This document shows positions 1 through 5,477 of a stretch of DNA of 7,473 bases, piece by piece. The stretch comes from Lachnospiraceae bacterium (GTDB taxonomy: Bacteria; Bacillota_A; Clostridia; Lachnospirales; Lachnospiraceae): contig JAGDBR010000140.1 of the NCBI GenBank assembly GCA_017958935.1, positions 1 through 7,473 of the forward strand, in the 5' to 3' direction. The translations under genes and the position numbers were made by a program. How positions within the stretch are numbered: position 1 is the stretch's first letter; the number at the start of each line of letters is the position of its first letter. The notes under the pieces were generated by a model. That model did no database searches, was not told the origin of the DNA, and saw only the letters and a program-made list of their open reading frames with translations.

Positions 1-564
1 ATCGAGATCCAGGCGGGACCCGTGAAGATCGCGTTCTCGTCGCTTCTGACCTGCATGATGCTCGGGACGGTCTTCTGCAACATCTGCCCGCTCTCGGACG
101 ACATGATGAAGGCGTCCGACAAGTGGACGTCGCCGCTGCTCGCGCTGTTCTTCGTCGTTTCGGGCGCGGAACTGGAGCTGTCGGTCTTCAAGGACCTGTT
201 CATCGTCGCGGTCGGCGCGGTCTACATCCTGGTCCGCTGCATCGGCAAGTACTGCGGCGCGCGCGTGTCGGCGGCGCTGACGCATTGCTCTTCGAACGTG
301 CGGAAATATCTCGGCATCACGCTCTTCCCGCAGGCCGGCGTCGCTTTGGGCATGTGCACCATCGCGATGAGCCTCGGCGAGCAGGGCAGGACGATCAGGA
401 ACATCACGCTGTTCGCGATCCTGGTCTATGAAATGATCGGGCCGCTGCTGACGCGCGACGCCCTGATGAAGTCCGGCGACATCACCGAGAAGCCGGAAGA
501 AGTGAAGAACCGCCGGAAGAACCGGCTGGAAGAAGTGAAGGCCGCGCAAGAAGCGCGGAAATAA
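1..564 (+). CDS. Cation:proton antiporter, C-terminal part (5' end outside window)
   Basis: The reading frame is open from base 1 to the TAA at 562-564, giving 187 residues, so the gene begins upstream of the window. The GTG at 22 is internal and is not a start. The protein shows about five hydrophobic membrane segments, for example SPLLALFFVVSGAEL, FIVAVGAVYILV and ITLFAILVYEMIGPLLT, and a PQAGVALGM motif. These match the last helices of the Na+/H+ exchanger (CPA) superfamily, which swaps Na+ or K+ for protons across the cytoplasmic membrane. It ends in a charged cytoplasmic tail rich in Lys, Glu and Arg (about the last 35 residues). The N-terminal half, which would separate NhaP-like from Kef-like members, is missing, so ion specificity cannot be stated. 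The ATP-grasp gene starts 25 bases downstream. Confidence 0.8.
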   Translation: MEIQAGPVKIAFSSLLTCMMLGTVFCNICPLSDDMMKASDKWTSPLLALFFVVSGAELELSVFKDLFIVAVGAVYILVRCIGKYCGARVSAALTHCSSNVRKYLGITLFPQAGVALGMCTIAMSLGEQGRTIRNITLFAILVYEMIGPLLTRDALMKSGDITEKPEEVKNRRKNRLEEVKAAQEARK

Positions 565-589
565 AGACCGGAAAGCGGGGCAGAACAGC

Positions 590-1423
590 ATGCGTTTCAA
601 GGCGGCTTTTCCGTCAATCTTATACGACATCGCCGAGGAGGCGGGCTACGGGATCGAAAGTTTTTCGGATCTCTGGGGTCACCGCATCACGGACGGGCAC
701 AGGACGCTCTTCATCGTCGGTTATCAGTTCCCGCTGAATCCGGCGTCCTCGAAGGAACTCTGCCAGGACAAGGCCCTGACGTACGAGGTGCTGCATCATG
801 CGGGCATTCCGGCGATCGAGCACTGGTTCTACCCGGCGTTCCCCTCGAAGACCGAGCCGTCCCCGTTCAAGGATCGGGCCTTCGCCGAAGCGCTGCTCGA
901 ACGGGACGGGAGAGCGGTCCTGAAGGACAATTACGGGACCGGCGGGAACCGGGTCTATCTCGTGGAATCGATGGAGGCGTTCGACGAAATGCTCAGATCG
1001 ATCCACGCGACCTCGTACGCGGCGGCGCTGTCGCCCTTCACCGACATCCTGAACGAGTACCGCTTCGTCATGCTGGACAAGGAGCCGCAGCTCGTGATCC
1101 GGAAGGAGCGGCCGTCCGAGGTCGATGAAAACGGAAAGAAGGTCTATACGACCTGGAAGCACAACCTCGGCCAGGGCGCGGAGGGGGTGCGCGTGACGGA
1201 CAGGACGCTCATTGACGCCTTGCTGCCCGAAGTGCGCAGGACGATGGAGGCGCTGAACATGCGGTTCTGCTCTGTGGACCTCGTCATCACGAAGGACGGT
1301 CCGAAGGTCCTCGAGGTGAACGGAGGCGTCATGATGGAGCATTTCGCGAAGCAGTCCCCGGAGGATTACGCGCTGGCGAAGGCCATCTACGGCAGGGCCA
1401 TCCGCCGCTATTTCGAAGAATAA
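590..1423 (+). CDS. ATP-grasp domain protein (RimK-like ligase)
   Basis: The gene encodes 277 residues. The ATG at 590 follows a weak ribosome site (GGGG at 577-580). ATP-grasp features appear in order: SSKELCQDKALTYEVL near residues 53-67, resembling the entry to RimK/D-Ala-ligase-type domains; K112 followed by the glycine-rich loop YGTGGN (115-120); NEYR at 155-158, acidic residues that would contact ATP; WKHNLGQGAEGV (189-200), the RimK-type loop; and D230 with LEVNGG (241-246), the Mg2+-binding Glu and Asn. Such enzymes join a carboxylate, activated as an acyl phosphate, to an amine or thiol. The substrate cannot be read from the sequence. The N-terminal 50 residues look like a short pre-ATP-grasp domain. 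The nearest neighbours give no pathway clue. Confidence 0.82.
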   Translation: MRFKAAFPSILYDIAEEAGYGIESFSDLWGHRITDGHRTLFIVGYQFPLNPASSKELCQDKALTYEVLHHAGIPAIEHWFYPAFPSKTEPSPFKDRAFAEALLERDGRAVLKDNYGTGGNRVYLVESMEAFDEMLRSIHATSYAAALSPFTDILNEYRFVMLDKEPQLVIRKERPSEVDENGKKVYTTWKHNLGQGAEGVRVTDRTLIDALLPEVRRTMEALNMRFCSVDLVITKDGPKVLEVNGGVMMEHFAKQSPEDYALAKAIYGRAIRRYFEE

Positions 1424-1441
1424 GGAAGAGGAGCCATTCCG

Positions 1442-1585
1442 ATGATCAATTTCGAAGAAGAATTAAAGAAGTTCAAGAAAAGTCTCGAGCTCGACGATAC
1501 CGAGGAAGCCATCATGAAGGACGACGAGAACGACATGGTCGACCTGATGATCGAGCTGATGAACGAATACCGCGAGAACCGCTGA
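1442..1585 (+). CDS. Small acidic protein of unknown function (47 aa)
   Basis: This short gene begins with MINFEEELKKFKKSLEL and ends ELMNEYRENR. The start at 1442 has a good ribosome site, GGAAGAGGAG (1424-1433), eight bases upstream. It sits 18 bases after the ATP-grasp gene and 16 bases before the TPR gene, so it is probably co-transcribed with both. The protein is strongly acidic, with about twice as many Asp and Glu residues as Lys and Arg, lacks Cys, and is predicted to be mostly helical with no membrane segment. The correct spacing, the strong ribosome site and the codon use like its neighbours argue that it is real. I do not recognise a named family. Its tight linkage to the TPR protein suggests a related role, but that is inference only. 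Confidence 0.7.
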   Translation: MINFEEELKKFKKSLELDDTEEAIMKDDENDMVDLMIELMNEYRENR

Positions 1586-1601
1586 CCGGAGGACGAAGCG
1601 C

Positions 1602-2558
1602 ATGTATTGCTACAGGTGCAACGGGACGCTGGATCTGAAGAAGAACACGTGTTCCAGATGCGGGACGGACATTCGGATGTACAAAAAGATCGTCTATGCC
1701 TCGAACCGCTATTATAATGAAGGCCTGCTGAAGGCCCAGGCGCGGGATCTGTCCGGCGCCTATGAGGCGCTGAAGACCAGCATTCATTTGTATAAAAAGA
1801 ACATCAACGCGCGCAACCTCCTGGGGCTCGTCGCGTATGAAATGGGCGAATCCGCCGAGGCGCTGAAGCACTGGGTCATCTCGAAGAACATGACGAGCGG
1901 CATGAACCTTGCCGACCGCTTCATCACGCAGATGAAGAAGAACATGCGGGATCTGGACTCGGACGCGCACGGCATCCGGAAGTACAACCAGGCGCTCGAC
2001 TACGCGAAGAACGGTTCGACGGACATGGCGGTGATCCAGCTGAAGAAGGTCATCTCGGTCCACACGAACATGGTGAAGGCGTACGAGCTGCTGGCGCTTC
2101 TGTACATCGAGTCCGAGAAGTACGACCAGGCGCGCAAGGTCCTGAACCGGTGCCTCGAGGTCGACAAGGGCAATCCGCAGGCGCTTTCCTATCTGAAAGA
2201 GCTCGACGAGCTCGAGGGGAAGACCGGCATGCGTTCGGTCGGCGTCGTCGGCGAAGAGGACCGCGAGCAGCTGATCATTCCGGTGCGCTTCCGCGACTAC
2301 GGGTCGTACCTGGCGAACGCGGTGTACATCATCGCGGGCGCACTGCTGGGCATCGCGATCGCCTGGTTCGTGATCGTGCCGGGCAAGGTCGACAGCGAGA
2401 ACGCGGGTTACAAGGAAGCGATCCATTCCTATGAGAACGTGATCTCCGACCTGCAGAACTCCCTGGCGGTGAAGGAACTGGAGAGCGCGAGCGAATCCGC
2501 CGCGATCTCGTCGATCGAAGAGAGCGAGTCGCGATCGGCCGAGTCCTCGATCGAATAA
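1602..2558 (+). CDS. Zinc-ribbon/TPR membrane protein, N-terminal part (ends at in-frame TAA)
   Basis: The product is 318 residues from ATG 1602, with GGAGG at 1588-1592 nine bases upstream. The N-terminus is a four-cysteine zinc ribbon (C3, C6, C17, C20, CxxC-x10-CxxC). Helical TPR-like repeats follow at about 37-95 and 126-190 (for example VKAYELLALLYIESEKYDQA). A single membrane helix lies at about 237-260 (YLANAVYIIAGALLGIAIAW), then an outside segment begins with a coiled-coil-like, Ser/Glu-rich stretch. The protein stops abruptly in the Ser/Glu-rich stretch at TAA 2556-2558. The frame is open again directly after it and encodes more TPR-like helices, so the original protein was probably about 538 residues. 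As written, the product keeps the cytoplasmic domain and membrane anchor but loses the extracytoplasmic half. Role unknown; TPRs and zinc ribbons suggest protein binding. Confidence 0.75.
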   Translation: MYCYRCNGTLDLKKNTCSRCGTDIRMYKKIVYASNRYYNEGLLKAQARDLSGAYEALKTSIHLYKKNINARNLLGLVAYEMGESAEALKHWVISKNMTSGMNLADRFITQMKKNMRDLDSDAHGIRKYNQALDYAKNGSTDMAVIQLKKVISVHTNMVKAYELLALLYIESEKYDQARKVLNRCLEVDKGNPQALSYLKELDELEGKTGMRSVGVVGEEDREQLIIPVRFRDYGSYLANAVYIIAGALLGIAIAWFVIVPGKVDSENAGYKEAIHSYENVISDLQNSLAVKELESASESAAISSIEESESRSAESSIE

Positions 2559-3218
2559 GAGACGCGGGAAGATCCCGAACAGCGCCGGCTGCCGGAGAAG
2601 CCGCAGCAGATCACGAGCTGGTCGAAGAACCAGCGGACCGTGCTGGACCTCGTCGGCGAATGGAACAGCGAGGACCTGAACATCGACGAGATGGTCACGC
2701 ATTTCCTGCAGGTCAATCCGTCGCTGATCGCCGACTCCGTGCAGGAGCACTACAGGAACCTTGCCGCGCTCATCTCGTCGGGCATCTGCGTCGAAAAATA
2801 CACGGCGAAGATCGAGACCTATACGAACGAAGGCCGGATCGAGGAAGCAGCGCGTCTTTACGACCAGCTTTCCCTGATCCATCCGGAGGAGGTCCTCTAC
2901 CGGTTCAACGCCGGTCTCGCGTACGAGGCGGCAGGGAATGCGGAGGAAGCCGTCAACCGTTACTGGCAGGTCGTGAACCTGTTCCCGGAGACGAACGAAG
3001 CCGCCGAATCCGAGGCGCGCTATCTTTCGATGACCGGCGAGCAGGAGGTCCAGGGGCTGCCGGCTGATGTCGACGCGGCCGCGGAGACCGCGCCGGTCGA
3101 CATCGAAGCGCTGCTGTCCGAACTGCCGGAGACGCAGGCGCCGTCCGAGAACGAAGGCGAGCCGGAGAGCGCGCCGGAAGACGGCCAGGAAGGCGAAGCG
3201 GAGGAAAACGCCGGATAA
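2559..3218 (+). pseudogene. C-terminal (extracytoplasmic TPR) part of the interrupted zinc-ribbon/TPR protein
   Basis: The frame of the preceding gene continues without a stop from 2559 to TAA 3216-3218. It could only be translated separately from GTG 2640 or ATG 2691, and neither has a convincing ribosome site, so independent expression is doubtful. The encoded 219 residues contain an N-terminal linker, a helical domain (VLDLVGEWNSEDLNI...), a TPR-like pair (for example YTNEGRIEEAARLYDQLSLI and AGLAYEAAGNAEEAVNRYWQ) and a long acidic Glu/Pro/Ala-rich tail. If made as one protein with the upstream part, this domain would lie outside the membrane. Options are a nonsense mutation (one base from CAA, GAA or AAA), a sequencing error, stop-codon readthrough, or two true genes from GTG 2640. 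Codon use and composition match the upstream half, which suggests the break is recent. Confidence 0.6.
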
Positions 3219-3273
3219 CGGAAAAATGTTGCAGAGAAATCGTTTTTCGCGCCTTGCGCGGCGGATTTTGGCT

Positions 3274-3302
3274 TTGACAAGGCGCGGAAACGATGATAAA
3301 AT
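3274..3302 (+). promoter_or_regulatory. Sigma-A-type promoter for the carD-family gene
   Basis: A perfect -35 box TTGACA (3274-3279) is separated by 17 bases from a near-perfect -10 box TAAAAT (3297-3302). Transcription should start near 3308-3310, leaving a leader of about 70 bases before the ATG at 3379. The right arm of a 9-bp inverted repeat (CGCGCCTTG 3248-3256, CAAGGCGCG 3278-3286) overlaps the end of the -35 box and the spacer, so an operator is possible. Confidence 0.75.
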
Positions 3303-3324
3303 ATCCTTAATAGATCGTGCAGCT

Positions 3325-3357
3325 AAAGCGTAAGACCGGATTGGCCTTGCGCTTTTT
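3325..3357 (+). other. Terminator-like hairpin in the carD leader
   Basis: AAAGCGTAAG (3325-3334) pairs with CTTGCGCTTT (3346-3355) through ten base pairs, one of them U-G, with two more C-G pairs inside the loop. A run of five T covers 3353-3357. It lies between the predicted start of transcription and the ribosome site AGGGGGG (3363-3369). It may be a weak terminator or attenuator in the leader, or may end read-through from the TPR gene. No competing antiterminator pairing was found by eye. Confidence 0.45.
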
Positions 3358-3378
3358 CCGACAGGGGGGTCTGTTCGC

Positions 3379-3891
3379 ATGTTCGCGGTCGGGGATTTCG
3401 TCGTAAAATCGAATGAAGGCGTCTGCCGGATCGAGGAGCGGGTGTCGATGCGCGCGTTCGACAACGTCGAGCGTCCGTATTTCCTGCTGCGTCCGGTCGC
3501 CGATCCGCGCGTCAAGCTCTATCTGCCGGAGCAGGAGGAGTACCGTGACGTCCGCCCCGTCATGACCGAGGAGGAAGCCTTCCTGCTGATCGGGCGGGTG
3601 CCGGAGATCTCCTGCACGGTGATCGAGAACGACAGGCAGCGCGAGCAGATCTACAAGGACATCCTGCGCTCGAACGACCCCGAGCAGCTGGTCGGCATCA
3701 TCAAGAGCCTGTACCTGCGCTGCGAGGAGCGCAAGAACGCCGGAAAAAAGGTCACGGTCATGGACGACAGGTGCTTCAAGGCGGCCGAACATGCCCTGTA
3801 TTCGGAGCTTGCGTTCACCCTGAAAAAGGAGATCGCGGAGGTCCGCGCTCTCATCGCGAAAACCGCGGAAAGTCTTGAAGAAAGTACTTGA
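3379..3891 (+). CDS. CarD-family (CarD/CdnL/TRCF-type) RNA polymerase-binding regulator
   Basis: The protein has 170 residues. The start at 3379 follows AGGGGGG (3363-3369) at nine bases. The N-terminal domain (about 1-60) begins FAVGDFVVKSNEGVCRIEE and continues PYFLLRPV and KLYLPEQ, the beta-rich Tudor-like fold with which CarD and the transcription-repair factor Mfd bind the RNA polymerase beta subunit. The rest (about 62-170) is helical, as in the DNA-minor-groove-binding part of CarD; YKDILRSNDPEQLVGIIKSL is typical. Family members stabilise open promoter complexes, notably at rRNA and ribosomal protein promoters. The gene has its own promoter, and its stop codon (TGA 3889-3891) overlaps the -35 box of the ribosomal operon, so the two units are physically locked together. 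Clostridial paralogues exist, so the exact function is not assigned. Confidence 0.85.
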   Translation: MFAVGDFVVKSNEGVCRIEERVSMRAFDNVERPYFLLRPVADPRVKLYLPEQEEYRDVRPVMTEEEAFLLIGRVPEISCTVIENDRQREQIYKDILRSNDPEQLVGIIKSLYLRCEERKNAGKKVTVMDDRCFKAAEHALYSELAFTLKKEIAEVRALIAKTAESLEEST

Positions 3892-3916
3892 CGCGTGAAA
3901 AAGCTTATGCTATATT
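3888..3916 (+). promoter_or_regulatory. Promoter of the rpmG-secE-nusG-rplK-rplA operon
   Basis: The -35 box TTGACG (3888-3893) and -10 box TATATT (3911-3916) are 17 bases apart, and TGC directly before the -10 gives an extended -10 (TGnTATATT). The -35 box overlaps the carD stop codon. The predicted start of transcription, about 3922-3924, falls at the foot of a UUCG-capped hairpin. Confidence 0.78.
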
Positions 3917-3920
3917 GTAT

Positions 3921-3947
3921 GGGCGCCGTCTTCGGACGGCGTCTTTT
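3921..3947 (+). other. UUCG-capped hairpin at the 5' end of the ribosomal operon transcript
   Basis: CGCCGTC (3924-3930) and GACGGCG (3935-3941) form seven perfect pairs closed by the loop TTCG; up to three more pairs including G-U extend the base. CTTTT follows (3943-3947). Placed exactly at the predicted start of transcription, it would form a stable 5' cap structure on the mRNA. The T-run is short, so it could also act as a weak terminator for carD transcripts. Confidence 0.6.
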
Positions 3948-3990
3948 GAATTGCCTATTCATAAGAAAAAACATTGATGGAGGTAGAGAC

Positions 3991-4140
3991 ATGCGCGTAA
4001 GAATTACTTTGGAATGTACCGAGTGCCATCAGCGTAATTACAACCTGACAAAAGAAAAGAAGAATCATCCGGAACGTCTGGAAACGAAGAAGTACTGCAG
4101 ATTTTGTCAGAGACACACAGCACACAGAGAGACGAAGTAA
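3991..4140 (+). CDS. rpmG: 50S ribosomal protein L33 (zinc-binding form)
   Basis: The product has 49 residues, the usual length for L33. The ATG at 3991 follows GGAGG (3979-3983) at seven bases; the frame extends upstream to a GTG near 3895, but that start would lie in the promoter region and lacks a ribosome site. [20 protein letters not shown] and [17 protein letters not shown] are typical of L33. Four cysteines (C9, C12, C36, C39) form a zinc ribbon, so this is the zinc-containing C+ form rather than the zinc-free paralogue expressed under zinc limitation. It is the first gene of the operon, 31 bases before secE. No tRNA gene lies between them, unlike in some relatives. Confidence 0.95.
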   Translation: MRVRITLECTECHQRNYNLTKEKKNHPERLETKKYCRFCQRHTAHRETK

Positions 4141-4171
4141 TTCCTGCTCTTAAGGTGCGGAGGAGTTAATT

Positions 4172-4384
4172 ATGGCTGAAAACGCGGGAAAGAAGAAATT
4201 CCTCTCGAATTTCTTCAAAAGCCTCAAAGCGGAGTGGAAAAAGATCTCCTGGCCGAACAGGAACCAGGTCATCAAGCAGACGGCTGCAGTCGTCGTCATT
4301 TCCATTATCCTTAGCGGCTTCATTCGCTTAATTGATGTGATCGGACAGTACCTGGTCGGTATCGTCAGCACGATCTTCGGTTAA
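4172..4384 (+). CDS. secE: Preprotein translocase subunit SecE
   Basis: The 70-residue protein has the short single-helix form usual in Gram-positive bacteria. It starts at 4172 after GGAGGAG (4159-4165). An amphipathic N-terminal region contains SLKAEWKKISWPNR (about residues 17-30), the SecE signature, followed by one membrane helix, TAAVVVISIILSGFIRLID (about 37-55), and a short hydrophobic end. SecE joins SecY and SecG in the membrane channel for protein export and clamps the two halves of SecY. It is placed directly before nusG, as in most bacteria, with a gap of only ten bases. Confidence 0.95.
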   Translation: MAENAGKKKFLSNFFKSLKAEWKKISWPNRNQVIKQTAAVVVISIILSGFIRLIDVIGQYLVGIVSTIFG

Positions 4385-4394
4385 GGAGAAAAGC

Positions 4395-4916
4395 ATGGAA
4401 GAGGCTAAATGGTATGTCGCTCATACTTATTCCGGGTATGAGAACAAAGTCAAGGCCGACATTGAAAAAACCATCATCAACCGTAACCTGGGCGATCAGA
4501 TCATGGAGGTCATGGTCCCCACTGAGCACGTAGTCAAAGTCAAGGACGGCGTGAAGAAGGCTTCGGAACAGAAACTGTTCCCGGGTTACGTTCTGGTCCA
4601 CATGATCATGAACGACGAAACCTGGTACGTGGTCCGCAATACCCGCGGTGTTACGGGTTTTGTGGGTCCGGGATCGAAGCCGGTCCCGCTGACCGACGCG
4701 GAGATGAGCGCGCTGGGCGTGGGCGGCGTGAGAAAGAACGTGAAGATCGACTTCGAAGTCGGCGACGAGGTGGTTGCGATCACCGGCGCATGGCGGGATA
4801 CCGTCGGCGTCATCCGCAACATCAACCAGGCGCGCCAGACGGTTACGATCATGGTGGAAATGTTCGGTCGCGAGACCCCGGTCGAACTGGGGTTCACGGA
4901 AGTCAAAAGAAAGTAA
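4395..4916 (+). CDS. nusG: Transcription termination/antitermination factor NusG
   Basis: The protein has 173 residues, standard length. The ribosome site AAGGAG (4383-4388) overlaps the secE stop codon, so translation is closely linked. The NGN domain (about 1-110) contains WYVAHTYSGYENKV (6-19), FPGYVLVHM (62-70) and RNTRGVTGFVGPG (81-93), which bind the RNA polymerase clamp. The KOW domain (about 122-173) contains GDEVVAITGAW and FGRETPVELGFTEV and would contact Rho or ribosomal protein S10. The KOW loop reads GAWRDTVG where most bacterial NusG have GPF...G, a modest departure in a well-kept motif. Its stop codon lies within the left arm of an 8-bp hairpin that runs into the rplK leader. 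Confidence 0.95.
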   Translation: MEEAKWYVAHTYSGYENKVKADIEKTIINRNLGDQIMEVMVPTEHVVKVKDGVKKASEQKLFPGYVLVHMIMNDETWYVVRNTRGVTGFVGPGSKPVPLTDAEMSALGVGGVRKNVKIDFEVGDEVVAITGAWRDTVGVIRNINQARQTVTIMVEMFGRETPVELGFTEVKRK

Positions 4917-4935
4917 GGCCGCGAACAGGCCTTAC
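4913..4935 (+). other. Perfect 8-bp hairpin at the nusG stop codon
   Basis: GTAAGGCC (4913-4920) and GGCCTTAC (4928-4935) form eight perfect pairs around the loop GCGAACA. The nusG TAA (4914-4916) is in the left arm. No T-run follows, so it is not a terminator. It abuts the predicted L1 site with no bases between, so the two stems could stack end to end. It may be a processing site or a support for the L1 structure. Confidence 0.5.
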
Positions 4936-4972
4936 GTGGGAGCAGGTTACAAGATCCTGCGAAAACGACCAC
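4936..4972 (+). promoter_or_regulatory. Predicted L1-binding autoregulatory RNA before rplK
   Basis: A lower stem GTGG (4936-4939)/CCAC (4969-4972), an asymmetric internal loop (GA on the left, GAAAACGA on the right) and an upper stem GCAGG (4942-4946)/CCTGC (4956-4960) reproduce the layout of the L1 site in 23S rRNA, where GGUGGGAG is followed by a helix, then GA-rich bases and CCACC. Ribosomal protein L1 is known to bind such mimics in its own mRNA and repress rplK-rplA. The ribosome site of rplK lies a few bases downstream (GAGGAGGAG 4975-4983). Confidence 0.65.
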
Positions 4973-4988
4973 AGAGGAGGAGCCTAAA

Positions 4989-5414
4989 ATGGCAAAAAAA
5001 ATCGAAGGATTCATTAAGTTACAGATCGCTGCCGGAAAAGCAACCCCGGCACCGCCTGTTGGCCCGGCACTTGGCCAGCACGGCGTGAACATCGTACAGT
5101 TTACGAAAGAATTCAATGCGAAGACGGCGGACAAGGGCGACACGATCATCCCGGTCATCATTACCGTCTATGCAGATAAGAGCTTTTCATTCGTCTGCAA
5201 GACCCCGCCGGCTGCTGTCCTGATCAAGAAAGCATGCAAGCTGCAGAAAGCTTCCGGCGAACCGAACAAGAAGAAGGTCGCGACCCTCTCGAAGGCAGAC
5301 CTTCAGGCCATCGCCGAGACGAAGATGCCCGACCTGAATGCGGCATCCCTGGAAGCGGCCATGTCCATGATCGCGGGTACCGCACGTTCGATGGGTATCC
5401 TGGTGGAGCAGTAA
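4989..5414 (+). CDS. rplK: 50S ribosomal protein L11
   Basis: The protein has 141 residues, the normal length. The ATG at 4989 follows GAGGAGGAG (4975-4983). The N-terminal domain holds the proline-rich switch [20 protein letters not shown] (16-35), the site associated with thiostrepton-type antibiotics. The C-terminal domain (about 72-141) binds 23S rRNA at the GTPase centre; [20 protein letters not shown] and [10 protein letters not shown] are typical. L11 moves with elongation factor G and is needed for RelA activation where RelA-type enzymes exist. Translation is probably repressed by L1 through the upstream structure. rplA follows after 63 bases, which hold a second L1-like site. Confidence 0.96.
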   Translation: MAKKIEGFIKLQIAAGKATPAPPVGPALGQHGVNIVQFTKEFNAKTADKGDTIIPVIITVYADKSFSFVCKTPPAAVLIKKACKLQKASGEPNKKKVATLSKADLQAIAETKMPDLNAASLEAAMSMIAGTARSMGILVEQ

Positions 5415-5434
5415 TACGTATTTCGATTAAATGA

Positions 5435-5465
5435 GTGGGAGGACCGGAAGGGCCGATATCACCAC
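5435..5465 (+). promoter_or_regulatory. Second predicted L1-binding RNA, before rplA
   Basis: GTGG (5435-5438) pairs with CCAC (5462-5465). The internal loop has GA on the left and GATATCA on the right, and the upper stem GGACC (5441-5445)/GGGCC (5450-5454) has one A-G mismatch and a GGAA tetraloop. The arrangement equals that before rplK. The foot of the stem is two bases from the rplA ribosome site GGAGG (5468-5472), so protein binding here would block ribosome entry directly. Confidence 0.62.
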
Positions 5466-5477
5466 ATGGAGGTAAGA

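Noticed and set aside
620..1342. Open frame of 240 residues on the - strand
   Set aside because: It mirrors the ATP-grasp gene, which has clear motifs and full length on the + strand.
2556..2558. Selenocysteine or pyrrolysine recoding at the TPR gene stop
   Set aside because: The codon is TAA, not TGA or TAG, so these known recoding systems do not apply.
3247..3262. GCGC/GCGC mini-hairpin as terminator of the TPR gene
   Set aside because: Only four or five pairs with a three-base loop and no T-run downstream.
1512..3515. Open frame of 667 residues on the - strand
   Set aside because: It lies opposite the TPR and carD genes, is extremely rich in Arg, Leu and Val, shows no domain, and arises from GC-rich codon use on the + strand.
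3895..3990. Upstream extension of L33 from a GTG
   Set aside because: It would cover the promoter -10 box and the leader hairpin, has no ribosome site, and makes L33 far longer than the family.
5466..5477. ATG 5466 as start of L1
   Set aside because: The GGAGG ribosome site lies just inside it and fits ATG 5478, which also gives the normal L1 length.
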